From contig NZ_CP009122.1 of NCBI RefSeq assembly GCF_000803645.1, positions 2,642,501 to 2,706,500 on the forward strand: a stretch of DNA of 64,000 bases, written 5' to 3'. The position numbers and the translations under genes were made by a program. Below the pieces are notes generated by a model that was not told the DNA's origin, made no database searches, and saw only the letters and a list, made by a program, of their open reading frames with translations. Shown piece by piece: positions 20,015 to 28,616 of the stretch (position 1 is its first letter; every line of letters starts with the position of its first letter). The stretch is from Sphingopyxis fribergensis. Its GTDB lineage: Bacteria; Pseudomonadota; Alphaproteobacteria; Sphingomonadales; Sphingomonadaceae.

Positions 20015-20863
20015 TTAGCTAGCGGGTTTGTCCGGAGCGGGCGTCGCGGCGTCGGCGGTTGCATCGGCCTGCGGTGCCGGCGCGCCGGTGGCCTGCGCGA
20101 CGGCGGAAGCGAACTGCTCGGCGGTGTAGGCCGCAGCAAGGCCCGCGGGCGACATCAGGAAGGCGCTCCGCGGCAGGCTGACATCATCGCCAGCCGCCGT
20201 CGTCACGACGACGGTCGCGGCGCTGGCCGATTTCACCTTGCCCAAGACGGCAGCGCCCTTGAGGCTGCGGACATCGGCACCTGGGACAAGCGCAGTGGCA
20301 ACCGCAGCGTCATTGGCGGCGGCGGCGGTGTTCACTTCGGCCATCGCCGCAGCAAACTGATCGGCGGTGAAGCTGGTTGCAAGGCCGGCCTGACCGACGA
20401 AAAAAGCGTTGCGCGGCAATTTGACGTCGCCGGTCGGGGTGGTGAGCACGACGCCATCGGCCGCGGCGAGCTTTACTTTGCCAAGAATGGCGGTGCCGTT
20501 GGCGCTACGAACATCGGCGCCCGGCTGAAGCGCAGCCGTCAGCTTGGCATCGCTGCCTGCGGCAGCCTGATCGACCGCAGCGACCACCTGTGCTTTGGTG
20601 GCACCGATCGTCGGACCCTGTTCCAATTTGCCAAAGGCGTTGCTGGGGAGCGTAACCTGCTTGCCCTCGCCCAGGTCGACGACGACATTGGCACCTTGCG
20701 CGCTGGAAATAGTGCCGAGTTCGGCGCCTGCGGAATCAAAAACCTTGGTGCCGACCGATAAATCAACGGTGGCAGCGGCGGCGTCCTGGGCCGTTGCGGG
20801 GGCTGCCACAAGCGCGGCGCTGCCAAGGGAAAGAGTTGCGATTAAGCCTGCGAATTTCCGCAT
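20015..20863 (-). CDS. exported protein with three tandem barrel-like repeats
   Basis: A 282-residue protein with a signal peptide (1-26, ending ATAQD) and three repeats at about 35-112, 113-193 and 194-258. Each repeat has a glycine-asparagine/serine turn (DSAGAELG, SANGTAILG, LKGAAVLG), a valine-rich strand, the edge motif LPxxAF (LPSNAF, LPRNAF, LPRSAF), and a helix (TADQFAAAM, TAEQFASAV). The beta pattern resembles PRC-barrel-like folds, but I do not recognise a named family. The tail (about 259-282) is Ala/Pro/Asp rich. Probably periplasmic; function unknown. Confidence 0.75.
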   Translation of the reverse strand: MRKFAGLIATLSLGSAALVAAPATAQDAAAATVDLSVGTKVFDSAGAELGTISSAQGANVVVDLGEGKQVTLPSNAFGKLEQGPTIGATKAQVVAAVDQAAAGSDAKLTAALQPGADVRSANGTAILGKVKLAAADGVVLTTPTGDVKLPRNAFFVGQAGLATSFTADQFAAAMAEVNTAAAANDAAVATALVPGADVRSLKGAAVLGKVKSASAATVVVTTAAGDDVSLPRSAFLMSPAGLAAAYTAEQFASAVAQATGAPAPQADATADAATPAPDKPAS

Positions 20864-21072
20864 TGCCTGTGGTCTCCTTTAGAATGTCGGAACGAGAGGG
20901 TCGCCTTTTGAACGCGCATGGGCAGCAAAGGACACGCCAATGCCGTCGAAACGTGGCAAAGCTGGGACGAATTGAGTTTATGGTCGGGCGATTGCCATGA
21001 TGTCGCCTGCCGCTGCGCTCTTCTCGTTGCGGGCGGCGTGACTGCGGCGATGCGAAATAGCCCTCCCGCCGA

Positions 21073-21228
21073 TCAGGGCTGCAACAGCGCCGGGATGATC
21101 CAGATCGCCGACAGGACGATCACCACCGCGATCAACGAAAATCCTAGCACATAGCGAACGTTGTGGCCCTTTACCCCGCCGCTCGCCTCTGTCTCGTTCA
21201 CTTCGACATGTTCATCGACGACTTTCAT
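21073..21228 (-). CDS. 51-residue single-span membrane protein
   Basis: A short frame encodes an acidic N-terminal tail (MKVVDEHVEVNETEASGG), the linker VKGHNVRYVL, then one hydrophobic helix (GFSLIAVVIVLSAIWIIPALL) ending in QP. GAAAGGG stands about 9 bases before the ATG, and the coding pattern (charged tail then helix) is protein-like. It lies between rnpB and the three-repeat protein gene. It is small enough to be missed by many gene finders; no function can be inferred. Confidence 0.72.
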   Translation of the reverse strand: MKVVDEHVEVNETEASGGVKGHNVRYVLGFSLIAVVIVLSAIWIIPALLQP

Positions 21229-21308
21229 GATGCGGTTCCCTTTCAACTGGTTCGTTTAGAACGCCGCCCGCACGCGGGCGTTCCGCGCAGGGTGTTGGGG
21301 AGAATATT

Positions 21309-21702
21309 GCCAGAGGGTCTGTAAGCCGGGTTCTGTCCATCCCCTTGCGGGGACTGGGCGATCATTCCTCTAGGCGAACGGTTACCCGAACGCTCAAGCA
21401 GTCAACCCGGACGGCTGGGCCGGAATCAGCCCTGAGTTGCCTCGTACCGTCCCTATTCGACCTTGCTCCCGGTGGGGTTTGCCGTGCCGCGCCTGTTACC
21501 AGCCGCGCGGTGCGCTCTTACCGCACCCTTTCACCTTTCGCCGGGCCGAAGCCTTTGGCGGTCTACTCTCTGTGGCACTTTCCCTGAACCTGGCCGAAGC
21601 CCGATCCGCCGGACGTTATCCGGCACCGTGATTTCCGTGGAGCCCGGACTTTCCTCCCCCGGCGGGATACCCCACCGGCGGCGATCGCCCAACCCTCTGG
21701 CG
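21309..21702 (-). ncRNA. rnpB: RNase P RNA
   Basis: The catalytic RNA of RNase P, about 394 bases. The P1 stem joins GCCAGAGGGT at the 5' end with ACCCTCTGGC at the 3' end. The universally conserved GAGGAAAGTCCGGGCTCC follows near the 5' end (complement of about 21639-21656), and the 3' part carries GAACAGAACCCGGCTTAC. This is the bacterial type A pattern. Ends are set by the P1 pairing and may be off by a few bases. Confidence 0.95.
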
Positions 21703-21708
21703 GGATCG

Positions 21709-21714
21709 AGTATA
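21709..21714 (-). promoter_or_regulatory. rnpB -10 element
   Basis: TATACT on the minus strand lies 6 bases before the inferred 5' end of rnpB, the right place for a -10 box. A matching -35 element is not clear. Confidence 0.45.
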
Positions 21715-21741
21715 GCCCTCCTTGGGCGCTTTGACGAGGAA

Positions 21742-22431
21742 TCAATTGCCCTCGGGTTGCGGCAACAGCAGCGCGAGCAGGATCGCGCGGCATTCGCCGC
21801 AGATCGTGCCGTCGATCAGTTCGGGACGAAAGCGCCGCTGGAACGCCACCGTCGCCGCAAAACCGTCGGTCACGTCATATCCGAACCGTTCGAGCGCGAG
21901 CAGAAAGCCCGCGTCGGTCCACAGCGGATCGGTGAGCTTCTTGGTCGGGCGCGGCAGCGCGAGGCGGCGGCGCGCGAGTTCTTCCCACGGGAAAAGCTCG
22001 CCCGGATCCTGCTTGCGCGTCGGAGCAACGTCCGAATGGCCGACGACATTGCCGCGCGTGATCGAATAGCGATCCTTGATCATGTGGACGAGACGGACGA
22101 CCGAGGCGACCTGCGGGTCGGGGAACGGGACATAGCCCCATTCATGCCCCGGATTGACGATCTCGATCCCGACGCTCGCCGAATTAATGTCGCTGATGCC
22201 GCGCCAGTGCGATTTTCCCGCATGCCACGCGCGCTTGTCCTCAGGCACCATATGCGTAATCTGCCCGTCCTCGCTGACCACATAGTGCGCCGACACTTTC
22301 GCTTCCGGATTGGCCAGCCAATCAATGGCTTCGGCGCCGCTTTTCATACCTGTATAATGCAGCACGATCATCGAGATGGGCAGCGCGCGCTCGTCGAAAT
22401 TGGGAGACCAGCGTTCGATAAAATCGCTCAT
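21742..22431 (-). CDS. N-acetylmuramoyl-L-alanine amidase (AmpD type)
   Basis: A 229-residue amidase_2 domain enzyme. Zinc ligands are seen in IVLHYTGMKS (first His), the middle SVGIEIVN, and VVGHSDVAPTRKQDPGELFPW (second His and Asp). A C-terminal peptidoglycan-binding-like stretch (VAAFQRRFRPE type: TVAFQRRFRPELIDG) follows. No signal peptide is seen with the ATG at 22431, suggesting cytoplasmic recycling of anhydro-muropeptides as for AmpD; a longer frame from 22497 would not add a signal peptide either. It lies directly after cheR. Confidence 0.88.
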   Translation of the reverse strand: MSDFIERWSPNFDERALPISMIVLHYTGMKSGAEAIDWLANPEAKVSAHYVVSEDGQITHMVPEDKRAWHAGKSHWRGISDINSASVGIEIVNPGHEWGYVPFPDPQVASVVRLVHMIKDRYSITRGNVVGHSDVAPTRKQDPGELFPWEELARRRLALPRPTKKLTDPLWTDAGFLLALERFGYDVTDGFAATVAFQRRFRPELIDGTICGECRAILLALLLPQPEGN

Positions 22432-22499
22432 ACGCTTTTGGGGGTCCGTCCTGTACTTGCCAACCCATCGATTGCGCCAGTGGGGCGCAAAAAGCAAGG

Positions 22500-23354
22500 T
22501 CAGGCAGCGGCGCGGCGCACCTGCTGGTCGGCGGGCTCATAGAGGCCGCGTAATCGCGGGCTGGCGACGAACTGGTCGGTCTGGCCCAATACGGTTTCGC
22601 CCGCACCAAGCACAAGGAAGCTTTGCGGCGCCGCCATTGCACGGAGCCGGGCAAAGGCTTTCTGGCGCATCGGCGCGGAGAAATAGAGCAGCAGGTTACG
22701 GCAAAAGATCAGGTCGGCGGAACTCGCGAGCGGCGGCCGGTCGACGAGCATATTCTGCACCGAAAAATCGACGCGGCGGCGCAGGTCCGCCTTGGCGAGC
22801 CATCCGCCGTCGGTCTGGTCGAACCAGCGGACCATGCGCTGAACGGGCAGCCCGCGCTGAATCTCGAACTGGCTGTAGAGCCCGACGCGCGCCCGCGAAA
22901 TCGCGTGATAGCTGACATCGGTGCCGACGATATCGACCTGCCAGCCCGCCCATTTTGCCCCTTGCTCGGCGATCAGCATCGCGAGCGAATAGGCTTCCTG
23001 GCCGGTCGACACACCGCAATGCCACACGGTCAGGCGGCGGCGCAGCTTGTTGATCTCGCGGATTTGCTCAAGTGCGGTCGCAGCTATTTCATCGAACACG
23101 CTATATTCGCGGTAAAAATAGGTTTCGTTGTTGAGCATCGCGTCGACGGTGTCGTCGAGCAATTGGCGGCTGTTCGACGTAACGAGCGCCGCGACGAGCG
23201 CGTCGAGGTCGGCGATACCGTGGCGCTGCATCACCGGTTTCAGCGACATTTCGATCCGCCAGATTCGGTTCGGCGACAGCGTTTGCCCGGTCCGCGATTC
23301 GAGTACCCCCATCAACACGCGATACGCCGATTCGCTGGCGGTCGCGCCCATCAT
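22500..23354 (-). CDS. cheR: chemoreceptor methyltransferase CheR
   Basis: A 284-residue SAM-dependent glutamate O-methyltransferase. The N-terminal helical domain (about 1-75) precedes a Rossmann domain with VWHCGVSTGQEAYSLAML (SAM motif I, about 135-152), IVGTDVSYHAISRAR and DLIFCRNLLLYF. It methylates chemoreceptors for adaptation. Its first ATG overlaps the cheB stop (ATGA). Confidence 0.95.
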   Translation of the reverse strand: MMGATASESAYRVLMGVLESRTGQTLSPNRIWRIEMSLKPVMQRHGIADLDALVAALVTSNSRQLLDDTVDAMLNNETYFYREYSVFDEIAATALEQIREINKLRRRLTVWHCGVSTGQEAYSLAMLIAEQGAKWAGWQVDIVGTDVSYHAISRARVGLYSQFEIQRGLPVQRMVRWFDQTDGGWLAKADLRRRVDFSVQNMLVDRPPLASSADLIFCRNLLLYFSAPMRQKAFARLRAMAAPQSFLVLGAGETVLGQTDQFVASPRLRGLYEPADQQVRRAAA

Positions 23355-24454
23355 GACTTGCGGCGCCCCGGAAGGAAGCTGCCGAGCATCAGCGCGATCG
23401 CGTCCGGGTTGAGCGTCGCCGCGGCAATTCCCGCTTTCGCGACCGCGCCTGGCATCCCCCAGATCACGCAGCTTTCGGGGGCCTGTGCAAAAATTGTGCC
23501 GCCGGCCGCTTTGAGCCGCGCCGCGCCGATCACCCCGTCGCGGCCCATGCCGCTGAGGACGACCGCTACGCCGCCCTTGCCATAGACGTCGGCAACCGAA
23601 TCGAGCATCGGATCGGCCGATGGGCAGCAGCCATTGTCCATCACGCGGCGGTCGAGCGCGATTTCGCGGCGGCGACCGTTGGCGACGACAATCAGATGGG
23701 CGTCGCCAGGGGCGAGATAGATGCAGCCGCGCTCGACGACCATTCCCAGCTCGGCAACGCAGACGCGGCGCGTGGTCATCGTCGCGATCTGCTTGGCGTA
23801 AAATTCCATGAACGCGTCGGGCAGATGCTGGGTGAGGAGGATCGGCGCGGTGATGCGCGGGTCCAGATTAGCGAGGAAATTGGCGAAGGCGGGAATGCCC
23901 CCGGTCGATGCCGCGACCGCGATGCATTCGATCGGCTGGTCGGTGTCGATCGCGAGCGCCGCGGCGGGTGCGGGAGCCGGACGCTCGGCGACCGGGATCG
24001 GCGCCGGAAAATCGCGTCGATGGCCGAGCGTCATGATCCGTTCGGTCAACACTTCGGCGAAACGGCCCGAGAAGCTGCCGCGACCCGGCTTGGCGAGCGT
24101 GTCGCTCGCGCCGAGCGCCAGCGCGTCGATCGCCGCCGGACCGCCCTCGACGCAGTTCGAGGACAGGATGAGGACGCGCGCCTTTTCGGCGCGCTCCAAT
24201 ATATGCGGCAACGCATCGATGCCGTTCATTCCGGGCATTTCGATATCGAGCACAACGACATCGACGGGCTCGCGCGCCAGATAGTCGAGCGCGTCATGCG
24301 CAGAGGCGACCGATGCGCAAATCTTTAAGCCCGCGCGCTGGTCGACGATCCGCTCGAGGATGCTGCGGACGACAAGGCTGTCGTCGACGAGCATCACGCG
24401 CACGGTGCGGGCGGTCGGCTCGGGATCTTGTATCAGGGGTTGTGGACGGGCCAC
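23351..24454 (-). CDS. cheB: chemotaxis methylesterase CheB
   Basis: A 367-residue CheB. The N-terminal receiver has phospho-acceptor D70 in VVVLDIEMPGMNG. The C-terminal esterase domain has the catalytic triad: Ser in VAASTGG, His in LTQHLP, Asp in GMGRDG. It removes methyl groups from receptors. The start codon is GTG at 24454 with GAGG 8 bases upstream. It lies between cheY and cheR in the operon. Confidence 0.95.
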   Translation of the reverse strand: MARPQPLIQDPEPTARTVRVMLVDDSLVVRSILERIVDQRAGLKICASVASAHDALDYLAREPVDVVVLDIEMPGMNGIDALPHILERAEKARVLILSSNCVEGGPAAIDALALGASDTLAKPGRGSFSGRFAEVLTERIMTLGHRRDFPAPIPVAERPAPAPAAALAIDTDQPIECIAVAASTGGIPAFANFLANLDPRITAPILLTQHLPDAFMEFYAKQIATMTTRRVCVAELGMVVERGCIYLAPGDAHLIVVANGRRREIALDRRVMDNGCCPSADPMLDSVADVYGKGGVAVVLSGMGRDGVIGAARLKAAGGTIFAQAPESCVIWGMPGAVAKAGIAAATLNPDAIALMLGSFLPGRRKS

Positions 24455-24477
24455 CTAAAACACCTCAACAGAAAACC

Positions 24478-24852
24478 TTAGGCAATGCCGACGAGCTGCA
24501 GCTTTCCTTCAAGCGTTTCGCGGTCGAACGGCTTCATGACATATTCGTCCGCGCCGGCCTCGATCGCCGCGCGGATATGGTCGATGCTGTTTTCTGTCGT
24601 GCAGAAAACGACGCGCGGCCGTTCTTCACGCCCGTAATCCAGGTCGTTGAACGCGCCGAGGAACTCCATGCCGCTCATCACGGGCATGTTCCAGTCGAGC
24701 AGGATGACGTCGGGACGATTGGCGCGGCAGAAGGTCAGCGCCTCTTGTCCGTCGGCAGCCTCCTCGACGGCAAAGGACATGCTTTCAAGGATATGGCGCG
24801 CGACCTTGCGAATGACTTTGCTGTCATCGACCACCAGACAAGATTTCGACAT
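24478..24852 (-). CDS. cheY: CheY-like response regulator
   Basis: A 124-residue single receiver domain: acidic pair D9/D10, phospho-acceptor D53 in ILLDWNMP, the switch Thr in VFCTTEN, and the Lys in MKPFD. The WNMP and YVMKPF stretches are typical of chemotaxis CheY in alphaproteobacteria. It sits between cheW and cheB and should carry the signal from CheA to the motor or act as a phosphate sink. Confidence 0.92.
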   Translation of the reverse strand: MSKSCLVVDDSKVIRKVARHILESMSFAVEEAADGQEALTFCRANRPDVILLDWNMPVMSGMEFLGAFNDLDYGREERPRVVFCTTENSIDHIRAAIEAGADEYVMKPFDRETLEGKLQLVGIA

Positions 24853-24929
24853 TCAATTTAACTCCGACCCCCGGGATTTGGGCATGTTTACGTTGAAGGC
24901 GTGTGCAGCCCGTTAATAAACGACCATAT

Positions 24930-25367
24930 TCATGCCGCCTTTAAGGCCGGCAGCGTGATAAAATTGGATGGATCGACGACGAGCAGTGAAGCGCCCCGAT
25001 GTTCGATCATCGCATCGGCGACGCGCGCCCAGCCGGGGAGCAGCTTTCCCGCGATGCGCGTCTCGGGCGCGTCGATGAAACAAACATCCTCGATCTCGTC
25101 GGCGAGCAGCGCATAACCATGTTCGGCGACGTCGACGACGATCACGCGCTGTCCCGGCGTCACCGGCACCGCGGGCAGTCCGATGACGACGTGCGGGTCG
25201 ATGAGTGTGAAGACACGGCTGCGCAGCGCAAACAGCCCGGCGACATGCGGCGGCGCGGCAGGCACTTCGACCGGGACGCCGACGGTAACGACCGAATTGA
25301 TCGCGCGGCTGCGGAGCGCAACGCGCGTGTCAGCGATGCGTGCGATCAGATAGAGTTTTTCCATCAT
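24930..25367 (-). CDS. cheW: chemotaxis adaptor CheW
   Basis: A 145-residue CheW-like SH3-fold domain protein: YLIARIADTRVALRS, GLFALRSRVFTLIDPHVVIGLP and VIVVDVAEHGYALLADEIEDV. It couples receptors to CheA. GGAGGAG stands before the ATG pair, and the ATG overlaps the cheA stop by four bases. Confidence 0.93.
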   Translation of the reverse strand: MMEKLYLIARIADTRVALRSRAINSVVTVGVPVEVPAAPPHVAGLFALRSRVFTLIDPHVVIGLPAVPVTPGQRVIVVDVAEHGYALLADEIEDVCFIDAPETRIAGKLLPGWARVADAMIEHRGASLLVVDPSNFITLPALKAA

Positions 25368-27757
25368 GCGCGGTCTCCTCCGACCTGACGGCGCAATGCG
25401 TCGAGAAGCGCCTGGCGGTCATAACGATAGACGGTTTCGTCTTCCGGCCCCTTGGCGGCGATCGAAGTGCGTAGACGGATCACCGGCACCTCGCCATTGG
25501 CAGAACCCAAAACCGCCCCTTCGTCGGTGCAGCACAGCAGAACATCGGGCACTTCGTCCGACACATCATCGCCGAGGACGACGCGGTAACCGGCGCTCCG
25601 CAGGATCGGCGCGAGAAAATTGCCGCCCCAGCCGTCACGATCGTCGGCAACACGACATAGGGGCTGGCGCAGCGCGGGTGCAGGTGCACCGGCGGCATAT
25701 TGTTCCATCAGCCAGAAGGGATCGATCAGCTCGACCGGATCGCCACCGACAAGCACGACGCCGGCGATCAGGCCGGGCGCCGCCGACGGCTGGACGGCAT
25801 CGGGCAGACGGACGATATCGATCACCTCGGCGATCGGATAACAAAGAACCGCGCGGCCGTCGTAGAGGCGAAGCAGCTTCAGCGTCCCTTCGCCGCCCGG
25901 CAACGTCGCGGCATGGACGGGAAAGATGTCGTCGCCGATCTGTGCCTGGACGCGGCCCGCACTTTCGAACAGCGCCGATGCGGGCACTTCCTCGACGCGT
26001 TCGATGACCGACAGGCGGACCCCGCGGACGCGGCCGTTCATGTCGCGGAACAGCAGCAACTGCACGGCATTGCGCGCCGCCGCGGCCGCGGCGTCCGCTT
26101 CGGTCATCCGGTTATGGCTGCGGCCCGCTTCGCTCGCGTCGACCGCCGCGGCCGCCAGCAGCCCCTGGACATCGAGCAACAGGACGGGACGGCCGTTGTC
26201 GGGCAGCGTGGTGCCGGCATAGAGGCCCGTCGCCATGATCATCGGCGCCGCAGGCTTGATCACCAGTTCCTCGTGATCGTGGATCGCCGCGACACTCAGC
26301 GCATAGCTTTGCCCTTGCCCCGGCCGAACGATCACGAGCGCGCGGTCGTCGCTGTCGTCTTGCGCGTCGCGCGCGCGACCCAGTATATTTTCCAGCCGCA
26401 GGAGCGGAAATTGTTCACCGCGGACGGTCGCGAGTTCGCCGCCGCCCAGCTGATCGATACGCACCGTATCGCCGCCTTCGAGCAGGATCTCGCGCACCGC
26501 GCCGCGCGGGATTGCGAAATATTGTCCCGCCGCGCGCACCATCAGACCCGAAATGATCGTCAACGTCATCGGCACGCGGAGCAGGATCGTCAGGCCGCGC
26601 CCCTCATCGTTGCGCAGTTCGACGATGCCGCCGATCTTTTCGACATTCGCCTTGACGATATCCATGCCGACGCCGCGCCCCGAAACCGCAGTCACCTTCG
26701 CGGCGGTCGAGAAGCCTGGGCGGAAAATCAGCTCGAGTTTTTCTTTTGGCGTCAGCGCGCGCGCGTCGGTCGCGGTAACGACGCGCGACCCGATCGCCTT
26801 GGCAACGAGCGCTTCGGGCGAAAGCCCGCGGCCGTCGTCGCGCACCTCGATTTCGATCTGGTTGCCCGACTGGCGCGCTGACACCGAAATCGTCGCGGTG
26901 ATATCCTTGTCGGCGGCAACGCGGTCCTCGAGCGATTCGATGCCATGATCGATCGCGTTGCGGACGATGTGGATCAAGGGATCGCGAATATTCTCCATCA
27001 TTTCACGGTCAAGTTCGACTTCGCCGCCGCTCGTCTGGAACGCGATCTTCTTGCCCAAGTCCTTCGCGAGGTCGCGGACGATGCGCGGCAGCGGTGCAAA
27101 CAATTTGTCGATCCGCTGCATGCGCATCTGGCTGACCGACTGGCGCATCCCGGCGATCGAGTCCGACAGGCGGTCGAACGAGGCGATCACCGACAGGTCG
27201 GCGCCCGATTCGCGCAGCATCCGCGCGAATTCATTGCGCGCCAGCACGATATCGGTAACGCCCGTCATCACGCTGTCGAGCAGTGGCAGCGGCACGCGGA
27301 TCGAGCGCCAATTTTGCAATTCGGCCTGAAGATCATCCTCGCGGCGTAGCGGCACACCCGCGACCTCGATCACCGGTTCTTCGGAGGCATCTTCCGCCGC
27401 GAGGGCGCCGATGACATCGCGGTCGTCGCCCGCGGGCTCAACCCCCGTCTGACCCAGCGTCGTACAAAGATCGCCCAGCCGGTCGAGGATGCCGAGCACG
27501 CCGGTGACGAGCGCAGCATTCGCCGGACGATTGCCGCACCGCACTTGATCTAGCGCGTCTTCGGCGGCGTGCGACAATGCGGTGACGCGCGGCAAAGCGA
27601 GAAAGCCCGAGCTGCCCTTGATCGTGTGAACGAGCCGAAAAATGGCATCGAGCTGCGCGCGATCGGCAGGGTCCGCCTCCCACGCGACGATGGCCCCGCC
27701 GGCTTCGGCAAGGATTTCCGCCGTTTCGGCCAGAAAGTCGTTCAGCAGATCGTCCAT
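25364..27757 (-). CDS. cheA: chemotaxis histidine kinase CheA
   Basis: A 797-residue CheA. An HPt domain (His44 in RLVHTIKGSSGF) is followed without a recognisable P2 domain by the dimerisation region (about 190-290), a HATPase domain (HIVRNAIDHGIES, DDGRG, FRPGFSTA, GRGVGMDIVK), a CheW-like P5, and a second CheW-like region. A C-terminal receiver-like segment (about 700-797) lacks the phospho-acceptor Asp (VLLCCTDE in its place). The ATG at 27757 (MDDLLNDFL) is preferred; an ATG at 27796 (MVEPQ) is an alternative. It heads the operon cheA-W-Y-B-R. Confidence 0.95.
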   Translation of the reverse strand: MDDLLNDFLAETAEILAEAGGAIVAWEADPADRAQLDAIFRLVHTIKGSSGFLALPRVTALSHAAEDALDQVRCGNRPANAALVTGVLGILDRLGDLCTTLGQTGVEPAGDDRDVIGALAAEDASEEPVIEVAGVPLRREDDLQAELQNWRSIRVPLPLLDSVMTGVTDIVLARNEFARMLRESGADLSVIASFDRLSDSIAGMRQSVSQMRMQRIDKLFAPLPRIVRDLAKDLGKKIAFQTSGGEVELDREMMENIRDPLIHIVRNAIDHGIESLEDRVAADKDITATISVSARQSGNQIEIEVRDDGRGLSPEALVAKAIGSRVVTATDARALTPKEKLELIFRPGFSTAAKVTAVSGRGVGMDIVKANVEKIGGIVELRNDEGRGLTILLRVPMTLTIISGLMVRAAGQYFAIPRGAVREILLEGGDTVRIDQLGGGELATVRGEQFPLLRLENILGRARDAQDDSDDRALVIVRPGQGQSYALSVAAIHDHEELVIKPAAPMIMATGLYAGTTLPDNGRPVLLLDVQGLLAAAAVDASEAGRSHNRMTEADAAAAAARNAVQLLLFRDMNGRVRGVRLSVIERVEEVPASALFESAGRVQAQIGDDIFPVHAATLPGGEGTLKLLRLYDGRAVLCYPIAEVIDIVRLPDAVQPSAAPGLIAGVVLVGGDPVELIDPFWLMEQYAAGAPAPALRQPLCRVADDRDGWGGNFLAPILRSAGYRVVLGDDVSDEVPDVLLCCTDEGAVLGSANGEVPVIRLRTSIAAKGPEDETVYRYDRQALLDALRRQVGGDRA

Positions 27758-27820
27758 CGCGGTACCGGTGCGCCCCAAAAACTGAGGTTCGACCATGCCC
27801 GACAATGGTTAAGGGAGGCT

Positions 27821-28477
27821 TTACCCGCGACCGCGGAGGACGGCTCCAACCAGCAGCGAGGTCGGTGTTTCGCGCGCCAGCATGACGGTGCCGTCATTCT
27901 GCCGCGCCACTGCCTGCACCAGCACTGCGGGCGCGGTGCGCGAGGTCATCGGGCTCGCGCCTTCGCCTTCGGCCAGGATGCGTTCGACATCGGCGTCGAG
28001 GAACATGCGCTCGGCCTCGACATGCAGCGCGATCTCGATGCCCCCATCCTTATCGGCGCCCTGCTTTTCGCAGCCGACATCGAGCCGCCCGCCGCGCACC
28101 AGCGCATCGACGAGGAGAAGCGACAGGTTGAGGATGATCTTCACCGCGGGCTTGGGCAGCGGATCGGTCCCGATCATCCAGTTCAGTTCGATCGCGCGGT
28201 CGCCGATGATCCCCTGGATCGCCGACTTCGCTTCGTCGGCCGGAACGAGTTCGCCGAAGCCGCCCGCCGACCCGAAAGCGAGGCGAAAAAACTTCAGCTT
28301 GTTCGCCGATGTCCGCGCGCTTTGTTCGAGCAGTTCGAAGCAACGCTCACGCATCGCCGGGTCTTTTTCGTCGGCGAGCAGTTCGAGGCCGTTGGCGAAG
28401 GCGCCGACGGGGCTCAGCAGGTCGTGACACAGGCGCGAGGCCAGCATCGAGGCAAAATCGACGCGATCGTCGGACAT
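27821..28477 (-). CDS. chpT: histidine phosphotransferase ChpT
   Basis: A 218-residue phosphotransferase. The dimerisation helix carries the phospho-histidine His18 in RLCHDLLSPVGA, followed by FFRLAFGSAGG and a degenerate HATPase-like C-terminal domain (NLSLLLVDALVRGG). This is the ChpT pattern; ChpT passes phosphate from CckA to CtrA and CpdR. The start at 28477 is chosen because the family begins a few residues before the histidine; the upstream open frame runs over the pseudouridine synthase gene. It lies 63 bases before cheA on the same strand. Confidence 0.9.
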   Translation of the reverse strand: MSDDRVDFASMLASRLCHDLLSPVGAFANGLELLADEKDPAMRERCFELLEQSARTSANKLKFFRLAFGSAGGFGELVPADEAKSAIQGIIGDRAIELNWMIGTDPLPKPAVKIILNLSLLLVDALVRGGRLDVGCEKQGADKDGGIEIALHVEAERMFLDADVERILAEGEGASPMTSRTAPAVLVQAVARQNDGTVMLARETPTSLLVGAVLRGRG

Positions 28478-28616
28478 GGATGAAATGGCTCCCCAGCGCA
28501 GTCTCCGGACCTTTCCGGCACGGGCTGCTCCTACGGCACCAAAGCCGTCCAGGGCAAGCGCGATACGGCAAGGCGTGGCCCTTGAATTTCGCCGTCCAAA
28601 AACCACATTCCTCTCA

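Noticed and set aside
28476..28616. N-terminal extension of the pseudouridine synthase
   Set aside because: The first 47 codons would overlap the start of chpT and read as Arg/Ala/Pro-rich sequence; the S4 domain begins just after the ATG at 28617.
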